A stretch of DNA of 64,000 nucleotides from Pisaster brevispinus (GCA_023634235.1 JAMKCF010000001.1:5830758-5894757), one strand, 5' to 3'; shown: positions 23,321 through 34,701, counted from the first letter of the stretch. Notes: generated from the sequence alone by a model not told the origin. A program made the numbers and translations.

Positions 23321-26300
23321 TTATTGTCTGCGTTCCAGAGAAAGTGAAGTCTTGGCGTAGGCTGGACTTGTCTGCACCCAGTGGCATTTTAGAACGGACT
23401 TCAGGACGGACAGGTTGTCACTGAAGCCTCTGGTGTCACTTCGGATGGCATTTAGTCGTGCATGAACACCTTCACCTCCTTGCTCCCCCATAAACCCCAA
23501 GCCAACTTTCCATCGTCTTATGAAGGGAACTACGTGTTGCTCCAACATATGTAGCTTGGGCGGATAAGTTTCCTCCTTGAACTCTTTCCGGAAGAAGTCG
23601 GTGTAGTCGAGGATTTCAGACTCTGTTGGTAAGAAAGTTTTTTTTATGATCATTATGAAGACTAACATTTTGAATTAATCGTTTTGTAAAAGTCTTGTTT
23701 GAAAACTCTTTAAAAAAACACTAGCAAAGAATATAACATACCTAGTGTATTAATACTTGCATCCGTCATTACTTCTGCACTGTTGTAGCGTCGGTGACAA
23801 GCTGCACATTTTGAAAACAGCTTTTCATATTTAGGTGCAATTTGGTGTACTTGTGATTTCATGGTAGGGCAGATACGCTCAGTTAAAATCACAAAAATGC
23901 CAGACTTGTGATGTTCTCCAACTGCAAATATCAAAATGTTATGAATGAGAACAAGTGGATAGTTTTTGTTATAGTTATTTGGTTATGGTTTTATTTAGTA
24001 TTTACACATTTTGATTTTGCCCCTTTAACTAACCTTGCAGCACTTATCAACGTGGTTACCTACAAAGGCTCTACCATGATAGGCTTGTCGAGCTACTCTC
24101 ATCTTCTGCAGTGTGCTCTCAACCTCTGATGTGAGTGGTCCTTGCCCTGCCACAAGTTTTTTCAGAACTTTCTTGAGAAGTGCTGCTGAATCTGACACCT
24201 GAGAATGGTACATGTAAAACACTTTTATTTGCAAATTATCATCACTCCAAATGGAACAATTTAAATAATCAATGATTTAATTTCTAAATTAACTTACTAG
24301 TTTGTCATGCTCTGCTTGACTATCGGCAAGGGTGTCTGTGACGAATTGCAGAACTGAATCACCTGGTTCACAGAAAGCAGCAAGTGTAACTATTTGATGA
24401 TGGAGAGCTCTGCTGTTTTCCTTGAAGGCCTCTGCTCTCGTCTGTAGGTCTTTCACCTTCTGAATTGTTTGCAGGATTGTCTTGTAGCTTTATGTGAAGA
24501 GAGAGTCACCTGCCACACATTCAGCTGATGTCATGGTTCTCGCTATTTCCAGATCTAGATTGTTACAGGCTCCCTCGAAACTGACGTAGTGCTTCAAAAA
24601 TAAGCCTAAGCTTATATGAAGACCAGGAGGGCACACCTAAACAAAAATACATGTAGACATTTAAGATTTCGGATAGTCCATTAATTAATCCAAGAGATTG
24701 TGTATGCATTTATTTGATTATTGTTGTTTATAATTGAGGTGTTCTTTCAACAATCTTGGATTACCTGTGACAGGGGAACGTTCATCAGAGGTTCTCTGAT
24801 GACATTGTCAAACTCTTTGGCCTTGTTGATTTTTCCTCCACTGGCCTTGAAAGCTTTGAGAGAAGCTTCCATATTCTCGAGACTTCTCTGCTTGCTTGGT
24901 TTTCTATCCTTCGGTGACTTCTTCATCTCATTGTGTTCAGTTGTACACCATAGGCAACAGTGTCGACCTACAAATGCATGTTCACACAATATTATATAAA
25001 AAATTTGAGTATCACAACATTTTAGTGAAAATTAAATTCACTGAGGTTAACATGCTAGTGCTTGATTTCTTTACTTACCACTAGGCCCCGATAGTCCATA
25101 CGTTTTGCTCAGATACTCATAATCCCCAAATACAAATATCCTTAGCTTACGGCCTCTGTAAATGATTTTTGGGAGAAAATGATATCATGAATTAAGCTTT
25201 TGTTGCAGATTATTATACTTAGAAAAGAAAATTATAATTTACTGTAATACTAAAAAAGAAATTGCTTTTTATTTACAGAACTAAGAATGTACCTCCACTG
25301 GAAATTCATCAGGTCTTCCTGAACTTGCTTCTTGAACAGCTGCAAACCAACATCAAGGTTGTGTGCATTGTCACTGGCTTCGAAGGCACATACAACTACC
25401 GTGTGGCGAGGAGCATTAGGGTGTGTGACATTGGCAACTTGAAACATTTGCTTAAATTTTTTCCCTCCCTTGTCTCCTCCTAGTTTCAGCCACAGTTCAT
25501 CCTCTGGGATTAGACCATTGTGCCAAGTTAGTTCCTCTGCCCTGAAGTACAAATGAATTAAAGGTAAACAAGTTGTGGAGATACTACATAATTATATTGT
25601 TCACACAAAGTTTATAGAGACAAGTTCTACTCACTTGCTATACTCGTCTAACTGCTGGTTGACTTTCTGTACAAGGGATTTCAATTGCACGCATGCTGCT
25701 TGTCTGGTAACTTTCCCATTTTCTTTGTCATCATGAAATATCATGGGAAGGTATTTAGCCACCATGTTGTTATCAAGGACTGCATTTTCTTGGGATCTCA
25801 TCTGATGCTCACTTGCTGTCACAACCCCATAATCTTTCAACCATCTGGTAATTAATTAAAATAAATTTTAACTTGGGTTTTCTTGTTGTATCTATGAATT
25901 AGATTTTTCAGTATATAATAGATCACTTTATTTAGACATGCCTGAAACAAACCTTTTTAATTTTCTATTTTTCGTCCAGGAGATTCCCAGCGGTGTCTTC
26001 ATTGAAAGAGCATTTGTTTGCTGCACCTCATGTAGTGACATTCTTGATGGAGCCTCACTTATTCCGATGACTTGTTTAGCCTTCTCAAGAGCCTTAACTC
26101 GTGTCCTCTCCATTGCTCCAGACACACCTTGATTTGTCACTCTAGCCCTTGGAACACAAATGGTTGTCAGTGGCTGTATAAAAACAAGTGGAAATAAAAC
26201 AACATTTAATGAGCCATGATAATTTGTTTACTTTGATATCAGTATGACTTGCAAATTGGCAAGCCAAGTTCCTAAGCACAACCCTCCAACATGTTTGTCA

Positions 26301-26980
26301 TGGTTTATTCGTTATCAAATTATTATGTTGATATTTTTTATATTGTATTTAACATAATATACATGTACATATATTTTTAATGTAAGTTCATTGTTAACAC
26401 AAATCTTTTAGTTTATGACTTTTTATTTGGTGATGCATTTTTAAAATAAACCAGTTTTGAATTGAATTGAACTTAATACCTGGCCTCGTGTTGAAAATCA
26501 TGCTGTGATCCCTCCTGACTGATGTAGTTTTGTCTTCGATACATGGGTGGCAATTCTCTCCATATCCTTTGTGATGGGAGCTGACAAACGCCTGTGTAAC
26601 ATTTGTTCAATCTCTGACGGTTGGTCATTTTCTGCTGGTCTTCCAACTCTCTTTTTCTTGCGTGGCCTACCACCTGCACTTTGATTGGAAAACTCTTTGC
26701 ATATTTCACAAGGATTTCCATGTATAGGCCAGTTTAGAAGGGGTATTTATGGGTACTTGCGTTTTTTGCTAAGCTTTGACAAACAAGCTAAGCAGATATG
26801 GCTAGGATGCTGCTGTGGGTCATCACATGTCAAATCTAAAGAAAAAGTATGCTTAATCCTTGCATACAAGTGTTGTTGGACTTTTGTTTGAGATTTTCCC
26901 TTTGCTTTGTAGTCTGCATGCATTTGTCTCTTTCCACAGACCCGACAAAGTGCATCGAGAACAGCAGCATGGTGCTCCAT
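23321..26980 (-). pseudogene. RAG1-like DDE transposase, ten exons, decayed
   Basis: Exons on the minus strand: 26980-26480, 26173-25953, 25844-25635, 25541-25293, 25155-25079, 24967-24765, 24636-24298, 24198-24034, 23921-23742 and 23622-23321. Every intron (93-306 bp) is GT-AG, and the reading phase fits at all junctions except exon 9, which is one base short. The product would be about 815 residues. The N-terminal zinc region has C12/C15, H58-P and C63/C66, then W84, H87 and C91/C94, matching the spacing of the RAG1 N-terminal central domain. A GGRPRKKKR motif follows, like the RAG1 nonamer-binding start; no RING lies between. Core: LGGDKGG (D334), FGDYEYL (D405), CLWC zinc pair (424/427), PPGLH, HMLEQH (H740/H745) and GEQGGEG (E762) parallel RAG1 D600, D708, C727/C730, H937/H942 and E962. 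Damage: TAA 26747-26749, TGA 26498-26500, TAA 24490-24492 and a one-base loss near 23890. The ATG at 26978-26980 has a good context. AATAAA overlaps the stop. Family: the RAG1-like/N-RAG-TP group. Confidence 0.85.
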
Positions 26981-27393
26981 TTTATGGTTTCTAAAGTGCC
27001 CCCAAAAATAAAAGAATTTAAACCATTCTTCTTGTGTAAACTATTTTTCAAACGTCAGAAAAACTTCTGAAACTGAGAAATTAATTATTTTAATTAAGTG
27101 TTTTTTAACAGATTTATTTTGTAAAATGATTACCTTAACAACGGGTTTGTGGTCCATTATTCGTCTTACTACCAGTCGAATTACTCTATGGGCTTTTGTT
27201 TTCGGTTTAGTATGGCATCAGGTGTTTGCAACATAAATTTGAAAACAAAACAGTTTTGAATTAGGCGCGCTAGAAAGATGAAAAGTTTATTGTTTACATG
27301 AAGCCCGCCCTCCGTTGTCAAGGAACCGCGAACCGTAAGTTTGGTGCACGAAAAACTAAATATTGCCAGTGTTGTAGTCAAGACCAGTACACC

Positions 27394-27530
27394 GGAGACC
27401 AAGACCAAGACCAAGACCAAGACCCAGACCCATAAATTCGAGACCAGCACCAAGACCAGAGGGGGGGGGGGGGGGGGGGGGAGAGAGAGAGAGAGAGAGA
27501 GGGAGGGAGAGAGAGGGGGAGAGAGAGTCC
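27394..27530 (+). repeat. Simple repeats: CAAGAC, G21 and GA
   Basis: Six-base units (AAGACC) at about 27400-27458 are followed by 21 G at 27461-27481 and a GA-rich purine tract to about 27530. The plus strand is nearly all purine for 70 nt. Confidence 0.95.
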
Positions 27531-27557
27531 GTGCATAGCAGCTAAAATGCACAGTAT

Positions 27558-27685
27558 TTGGTCTAAGGGGAGCTGTGCAAACAAGCCTTAGACCAAAGTG
27601 TGGTCTAAAGGGAGCCGTCCCTTCCCCTTTTGGTCTAGTAAAGGGCGCTTTGGTCTAAAGGGAGCATTGGTCTAAAGGGAGTTTG
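27558..27685. repeat. Short TTGGTCTAAAGGGAGC repeats
   Basis: TTGGTCTAA(A/G)GGGAGC or a close variant occurs five times at uneven spacing, with one reversed TTAGACCAA at 27588. It is a small degenerate cluster and has no coding sense. Confidence 0.75.
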
Positions 27686-28245
27686 TGACCCTTCGTGACC
27701 TCATTTCAGCCTTGTCCAATAATATTTAAAAAACGCGGAAAACAAAATGGCTGCCCGTAAATGAACGCTGTGTGGCAGAGTTTTTCTCCTCGAATTTGTC
27801 TTTTTATGCCAGTTTGTGTGCCCTTTGCCGACATTATTTCCGCACATTCTATCAATAAATCATAGAATAGTATTGTTTTCGCTTGATTACGCTGTTCTTA
27901 CTGGCTTTTACGTGCAATTTTACGGTAACTTTTTTGGGCTCCGCGGACCATAGTTAAATATCATGTTTGCATACGTTCTATGCATGGTTGATCTGCACGG
28001 TTCTACGACGCCGACTATGCCGAGTCGGCGATTGCTGGCATCGTCCTGGGTGTGGTGGTAAGTCTGTTTTCATTATTATAAATATCCCCGTTTTGAACCT
28101 TACATGTTTAGTGAGTATCTTTATTGTTTTTGTGGTTTTTACACGGACATTATTGAAAGAAGTTGCGTTCACATTTGTTGTCCGGAAATTGGGCACATTC
28201 ATTGAGTCAACGTTAACGTTAAATGCATTGCAAAAAGTGCACCGT
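27686..28245. other. Unassigned; weak promoter or exon signals
   Basis: Contains an AAAATGGCTGCCCG motif near 27744 and a GTAAGT donor at 28060, but no acceptor or start gives a consistent coding exon. No gene is called. Confidence 0.3.
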
Positions 28246-28251
28246 CGCCTA

Positions 28252-28963
28252 GTGTGATACTACATGTATATACCGGAAAATACCGGAAAATACCAGAAAA
28301 TACCAGAAAACTACCGGAAAACACCGGAAACATACCGGAAAACTACCAGAAAACACTGGAAAATACAGGAAACTACCGGAAAACACCGGAAAATACAGGA
28401 AAATACCGGAAAACTACGGTAAATACTCTGAAAACTAAAAATATACTTTGACTTGAGCTTGTCAGTGTATGCAAAACCACTCCTGCACAATCGGCCGATC
28501 GCGCAAAACCATTCCTGCACAATCGGCCGATCGCGCAAAACCATTCCTGCACAATCGGCCGATCGCGCAGAGCCATTCCTGCACGATCAATTGATCTCGC
28601 AAAACCATACCTGCACGATCGGTCGATCCCGCAAAACCATTCCTGCACAATCGATCGATCGCGCAATAAATATTCGTAGCGCGATCAGTCGTTGCGCGAT
28701 CGACCGATTGTTGCGCGATCGCCCGATTGCTGCGCGAACAATAGATCTTTCAATAGCGCAGCGCGATCGGTCGATAGCGCAGATTGACCGATCGCGCCCA
28801 ACAGTAACATTACTGGTGTTTTCCGGTATTTTTCTGTGTTTTCGGGTATTTTCCGGTCGTTTTCCGGTCGTTTTCTGGTAGTTTTCCGGTATTTTCTGGT
28901 ATTTTCCGGTAGTTTTCCGGTATTTTCCGGTATTTTCTGGTATTTTCCGGCATATAGTAACAC
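28252..28963. mobile_element. Foldback element with ACCGGAAAAT arms
   Basis: The left arm (28272-28440) is a tandem of AATACCGGAAA/ACTACCGGAAA units. The right arm (28810-28950) is the same family reversed (TTTTCCGGTA). The ends GTGTGATACTAC and, reversed, GGTGTTACTAT are similar, and GTCGCCTA flanks both sides (28244-28251 and about 28967-28974), a possible 8-bp target duplication as in hAT elements. The centre holds six 32-bp units and further GCGCGATCG palindromes. It has no coding capacity. Confidence 0.8.
28480..28670. repeat. 32-bp tandem repeat, six copies
   Basis: The unit has AATCGGCCGATCGCGC followed by AAAACCATTCCTGCAC. The CGGCCG and CGATCG parts are self-complementary. The last copies diverge by substitutions that mostly preserve the palindrome, for example CAATTG, CGGTCGAT and CGATCGATCG. 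Confidence 0.9.
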
Positions 28964-28974
28964 CGGTCGCCTAC

Positions 28975-29626
28975 ATGTTACCCTTGTTATTGGTTGTTTT
29001 TAATCAACATCTTCGTGATTATAAATGCATAACAATATTGATCACACACACACACACATAACTGTTTGTTCAAAATTATAATTATTGCCACCTTTTCGCA
29101 GTTTTTTCAGTGAGCAGAGTAGTCTACAAATGACATAAATAATGAAGGTCTTTCAAAATATTCATGTGTTTCCACAATAAAAATTAGACTTCAGAATATT
29201 TTACAACTGATTAGTGATTTATTTTGTGTGAAAGCATATTTTCGTAAAAGGGTTAACCATTACTCCAACCCAACCCATGCTCATTTGGTCAACTTTACAA
29301 TGCAATTTGTGCTCAATGAGATTTTAAAATGTAGATAGGTAGATGGAACTCGGCCGGGATATGGTAGGTAGGGCGCATATCGTTGAGAATGAGTGTAATC
29401 GGTTAAAAGATATTTTCATTATGATGTGAGCATCAAGGGGTGGCGCTAATATTATCCATTTCATACTTTTTGGAACAGGCTTACAATTTTAGAATGATTC
29501 TGGTTTAGTTGCAATGTTCGTAACAACCATCCAGAGGATCCATGGGTTTCGATTAACGCAACTTATTCTGAATAGAAATTCTCAAATTACTTCAAAAAAT
29601 ATAAATAATAACAATCAACTACATGT
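28975..29626. other. No supported gene; CA microsatellite
   Basis: A (CA)8 run lies near 29045-29058. The rest is AT-rich unique sequence. Confidence 0.5.
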
Positions 29627-29866
29627 ATACGGAAAGGTTTGCGGTAACACCTTGTAATAATCTCTCTATGAGTTGGGGTGGTTCTGAAAAGAACCGTTGG
29701 TTTCAACTCGACGTTTCGATCAGTATGCTCTGATCGTCTTCTGGAGAAAGCTCGACTCTGATGCAGCATGCTGCTTAAGTACTGTGGATGCGTATTAGCT
29801 TGGTTTTTCAGAACCACCCCAACTCAGAGAGATTATTACATGGTGTTACCGCAAACCTTTCCGTAT
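29627..29866. mobile_element. MITE, 240 bp, ~65-bp inverted ends
   Basis: The ends ATACGGAAAGGTTTGCGGTA (29627) and its reverse complement ending at 29866 continue through AACACC, TAATAATCTCTCT and GTTGGGGTGGTTCTGAAAA, with few mismatches. The interior contains TCTGATCGTCTTCTGGAGAA. A 20-bp piece of the end (ACATGGTGTTACCGCAAACC) also occurs at about 61996-62015. Confidence 0.9.
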
Positions 29867-30033
29867 CGTATTCCCACCTTGCAAAGTTTCAAATCTTACT
29901 TAATAATCAACTAGTAACAAGTATCTTTCCAATTTTAGATCCTTGACTGAGTGCTGGGAAATCTCACTTTCCTCTTCAATAAAAATGACCCAATGCTAGC
30001 GTTCTGTAAACTAGTCTATTTAATAATAATAAT

Positions 30034-30203
30034 AGACCCTTTCACGGTAATATGCACCATGTTGAATCTGCCCTGTGCACCTTGGTGCGTTGTTTATTTT
30101 ACACGGTTCAGAACTCCCCTCCTGCTTCTCACGCTGTGCGTCAATAAACAACTGTCCTTGGTGCATGGTGCAGATTCAACATGGCGCCTACTGTGAAAAG
30201 GTA
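30034..30203. mobile_element. Short MITE, ~170 bp
   Basis: CCCTTTCACGGTAATATGC then ACCATGTTGAATCTG on the left is matched in reverse on the right by CAGATTCAACATGGCGCCTA and CTGTGAAAAGG. The inner part TTGTTTATT…AATAAACAA is also inverted. It is a simple hairpin element. Confidence 0.8.
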
Positions 30204-30750
30204 CTTGTATGTAAGGCATGTGCATGTACTGGATTTCTCTCAGGTCTGTAAATAAGACAATCATATAGCTGAGTTCCCTACCTCCCCTTTCCAAATACCA
30301 TTCTACATGTATGTTGGAAAGTTCAGATGTACGTGCACTATAGTATTGTTGGTTGGATTATGAGTCGAGTTGAATTCTTACTCATTGTGCTGGTTCATTC
30401 ATGTTTGTTATGGATCTATTTTTAAATTTGATGTTGTTTTAGCCTGATTTGTTTGGTTGTGGATCATTTATATGCTAATCCAATGGCTTCAAGTTGCAGA
30501 ATTCCACTATTATTCACTCGTCGTAATGTAAAAAGTTTACAAAGTGCATGGTCTAGAACTAGGAACTACGAACTAACATTTCACTGGCTTTTTGTTTGAA
30601 GACTTATAACTATTACTATTGATTCCAAGAAAAAAGTATGCACAAAGCACTAAGCAAGTAGACCAAGGAAATGACATGTATTTTGTTTTTGATGATTTGC
30701 AATATTTATCGCTCTCTAAAACTCTCCAAACTTTGATTTTTGTTTTACAG

Positions 30751-30862
30751 AGTATTTTGCACCCCTTCAGTGTCAACAAGGTCAAGGACGTTGTTTTGGT
30801 ACTGTTTACAACAAGTTTTCAACCTTCTGCCAGCATGCCAGCAGATGATTTTCTTCACAAAG
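30751..30862 (+). other. Exon-like segment before the 257-bp array
   Basis: A strong acceptor (TTTTTGTTTTACAG at 30737-30750) is followed by an open 112-nt segment and a weaker donor GTAGTA. It is unrelated to the later cassettes in sequence. It could be a first internal exon. Confidence 0.3.
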
Positions 30863-30884
30863 GTAGTAGTAATATGTTTCTTGG

Positions 30885-33570
30885 TCCCAAGTAAAAACCG
30901 ATGACGTCACAACATTGACACTTCAGTGGCAGTTCACCCTTGGCCTCCTCTTTGACCTCATTCAATATTGAGGTCATACCACATGTGCTTCATGTTGTAA
31001 TAACCTTTTATTGATTTATTTTACAGGTAAACATGGCATGACCTCAATACTTGGTAAGTTGACAGAGCAGGTAAGGGTCATTAAAACTTGTGGGTTGACA
31101 ATGTAAAGTGTCCCTATGGATGTCACGTAATCTATGTTTCTTTGTGCCAAGTAAAAACCGATGACGCATGACAATTACACTGCAGTGGCATTTAACCCTT
31201 GACCTCCTATGTGACCTAAATCGATATTGAGGTCATACCTCATGTGCTTCAGTATGTAGTTACCTTTTATTTATTTATTTGAGTTAAACATGGCATGACC
31301 TCATCATTTTGCACAGTGACAGAAGAGGTCAAGGGTCATTGAACTGTGGGTTGACAATGTAAAGTGTCCCTATGGATGTCACGTAATCTTTGTTACTTTG
31401 TGCCAAGTGAAAACCGATGACGTCACAACATTGATACTTCAGTGGCAGTTCACCCTTGACCTCTTGTGTGACCTCAACCGATATTGTATACTTCATATGA
31501 TTCATGTTGTAATAACCTTTTATTGATTTACCAGGTAAACATGTCATGACCTTGACACTTGGCAGGGTGACAGCAGGTCAAGTGTCATCTACCCATAGGG
31601 TGACAAGGTCAGTAGTCTCTTTGAATGTCACTTAATCTTTGGTTTTTGTTTTTAAGTAAAAACCGATGAGGTCACAACATTGATACTTCAGTGGCAGTTC
31701 ACCCTTGACCTCCTCTGTGACCTCAACCGATATTGAGGTCATACCTCATTTGGATCACGTGTTTGTCAATTTTTATTGATTTATTTGGCATGTAAACATG
31801 TCATGACCCTTGCACTTGGCAGGGTGACAGAACAGGTCAAGGGTCATCTACCCATAGGGTGACAAGGTCAGTAGTCTCTTTGAACGTCACTTAATCTTTG
31901 GTTTTTGTTTTTAAGTAAAAACTAATGAGGTCACAACATTGATACTTCAGTGGCAGTTCACCCTTGACCTCTTTGACCTCAACCGATATTGAGGTCATAC
32001 CTAATATGCTTCATGTTGTAATAACCTTTTATTGAATTATTTGCCAAGTAAACATGTCATGACCTTGACATTTGGCAGGGTGACAGAGCAGGTCAAGGGT
32101 CATCTACCCCTAGGGTGACAAGGTCAGTAATCTCTTTGAATGTCACTTAATCTTTGGTTTTTATTTTAAGCAAAAACTAGTGAGGTCACAACATTGATAC
32201 TTCAGTGGCAGTTCACCCTTGACCTCCTCTGTGACCTCAACCGATATTGAGGTCATACCTCATTTGGATCATGTATTAATCAATTTGTATTGATTTATTT
32301 GGCATAAAAACATGTCGTGACCTTGACAATTGGCAGGGTGACACATCAGGTCAAGGGTCATCTACCCCTAGGGTGACAAGGTCAGTAGTCTCTTTGAATG
32401 TCACTTAACCTTTGGTTTTTATTTTAAACAAAAACTAGTGAGGTCACAACATTGATACTTCAGTGGCAGTTCAACCTTGACCTCCTCTGTGACCTCAACC
32501 GATATTGAGGTCATACCTCATTTGGATCATGTGTTAATCAATTTTTATTGATTTATTTGGCATGTAAACATGTCATGACCTTGACACTTGGCAGAGTGAC
32601 AGAGCAGGTCAATTTTCATCTACCCCTAGGGTGACAAGGTCAGTAGTCTTTTTGAATGTCACTTAACTTTTGGTTTTTATTTTAAACAAAAACTAGTGAG
32701 GTCACAACATTGATACTTCAATGGCAGATCAACCTTGACCTCCTCTGTGACCTCAACCGATATTGAGGTCATACCTCATTTGGATCATGTGTTAATCAAT
32801 TTTTATTGATTTTTTTGGCATGTAAACATGTCATGACCTTGACACTTCAGTGGCAGTTCACCCTTGACCTCCTCTTTGACCTCGACCGATATTGAGGTCA
32901 TACCTCATTTGGATCATGTGTTAATCAATTTTTATTGATTAATTTGGCATGTAAACATGTTATGACCTTGACACTTGGCAGGGTGACAGAGCAGGTCAAG
33001 GGTCATCTACCCCTAGGGTGACAAAGTCAGTAGTCTCTTTGAATGTCACTAAACCTTTGGTTTTTATTTTAAACAAAAACTAGTGACGTCACAACATTGA
33101 TACTTCAGTGGCAGTTCACCCTTGACCTCCTCTTTGACCTCAACTGATATTGAGGTCATACCTAATATGCTTCATGTTGTAATAACCTTTTATTGAATTA
33201 TTTGCCAGGTAAACATGTCATGACCTTGACACTTGGCAGGGTGACAGAGCAGGTCAAGGGTCATCTACCCCTAGGGTGACAAGGTCAGTAGTCTCTTTGA
33301 ATGTCACTAAACCTTTGGTTTTTATTTTAAACAAAAACTAGTGAGGTCACAACATTGATACTTCAGTGGCAGTTCACCCTTGACCTCCTCTGTGACCTCA
33401 ACCGATATTGAGGTCATACCTAATATGCTTCATGTTGTAATAACCTTTTATTGAATTATTTGCCAGGTAAACATGTCATGACCTTGACACTTGGCAGGGT
33501 GACAGAAGAGGACAAGGGTCATGGACCTCTGGGATGACAAGGTCAGTAGTCTCTTTGAATGTCACTTTAT
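30885..33570. repeat. ~257-bp tandem repeat, about 10 copies
   Basis: The landmark AAAACYRRTGANGTCACAAC recurs near 30895, 31151, 31408, 31658, 31917, 32172, 32434, 32690, 33080 and 33338. One partial copy lies near 32845. Each unit has several TGACCTC/AGGTCA hexamers, including CTCAACCGATATTGAGGTCA, an imperfect inverted pair. Six units carry exact AGGTCAAGGGTCA (31326, 31834, 32090, 32348, 32993 and 33251). The array lies just upstream of the exon-like cassettes. Confidence 0.95.
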
Positions 33571-33923
33571 TGTTGGTTTTTGTTGATATTGAGGTCACCT
33601 TTTTGGATCATGTTATTGACCTATAGGGTAATAGTGTCAGTTGTCTTTTTAGAAGTCACTTAATTATTTGTTTTTGGTGTAAAAAGAAGACGTCACAGCT
33701 TTGACAGGTTGCCGGAAGAGGTCAAGTGTCATTGACTTCTTGATTTGACAAAGTTACTTCTCCCTTGCCTCGTGACACGAGGTACCAGGTTTACCCTTGA
33801 ACTGTTTTAAGACTGCAACTGATGTCAAGGTCACACCAAGACAATTTAGAATTCAATAGAAAATAAATACATTTTTCATGAAACACTTATATTGAAACTT
33901 GTTCGATGTCTTTGATGTTTCAG

Positions 33924-34033
33924 GTTCTTTGCTCATAATTTTTGGAACGCTCTGTTGTTAATAGCCTACATTACATCATGAAGGACAATGTTGAAGAGCA
34001 CTCCGAGTGAAAAAGAAACTTGCACCAAAGAGG
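33924..34033 (+). other. Exon-like cassette 1
   Basis: Acceptor GATGTTTCAG, donor GTGAGT at 34034, 110 nt. Nearly the same as the cassette at 40980-41088 (ACATTACATCA, AAAAGAAACTTGCACCAAAG). Multiple stops in all frames. Confidence 0.45.
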
Positions 34034-34410
34034 GTGAGTCTTGCAACATAAGCCTTTTGTTTCAGACAAACAAATAACAGTGCTTTGCATCATTGTTTGT
34101 TATCTGTCTTCCTCATTGACACATCTTTGAAATTCTTCTTCATCATCATCTCAAATCAAATCAAATCAATTTTATTGTCAATAAAATTGAAATTTGCTTT
34201 GGCATGCATGCTCATTAAATGGTCAAAATATATTTTTAAAATTACAGTATAACAAAACAAATTATGCTGAAGAATTACAATATTTTACAGTTAATAAAAA
34301 CTTTAAACTGTATTTACAAAGAGGCATATCCAGAAATTAACTCTGATCATGTCTGAGGTTTCATAAATGTTTTAATGTTTTATTTATTGATTATTTACTA
34401 TAACCACAAG

Positions 34411-34467
34411 CTTAACTGTCTTCAGTCAAGGTGGAGTCTGCAGAAGAAACAGTAAAATGATGACCAG
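34411..34467 (+). other. Exon-like cassette 2
   Basis: 57 nt ending TGATGACCAG before GTGAGTAAAGG. Related to 34702-34758 and 41277-41355, which share GAGTCTGAAGAAGAAAC-like text and the ACCAG/GTGAGTAAG junction. Confidence 0.4.
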
Positions 34468-34701
34468 GTGAGTAAAGGCTTTCATTCATGTAACGGCAAA
34501 GATTATGATCATAAGTCAACTCACAGCCACTTTCAAACTACTTCATGAGATGGCACAGGTTGTGGTGTTTAACTCATGAGACGGCACAGGTTGTTTTGTT
34601 AAATTCATGAGACCGCACAGGTTGTGGTGTTAAACTCATGAGACGGCACAGGTTATTGTGTTAAACTCATGAGACTGCACAGGTTGTGGTGTTAAACTCA
34701 G

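Noticed and set aside
22700..27360. Terminal inverted repeats around the RAG1-like pseudogene
   Set aside because: I looked for Transib/RAG-type CAC-starting ends on both sides and found no convincing pair; mobility of this copy is therefore not claimed.
27967..28060. Coding exon ending in a transmembrane-like AIAGIVLGVV before a GTAAGT donor
   Set aside because: The attractive frame has a stop just upstream and no AG acceptor between the stop and the coding text, so no consistent exon can be drawn.
28453..28881. 142-codon open frame with repeated TIGRSRKTIPAQS text
   Set aside because: Translation of the 32-bp tandem units in a foldback element; both strands are open.
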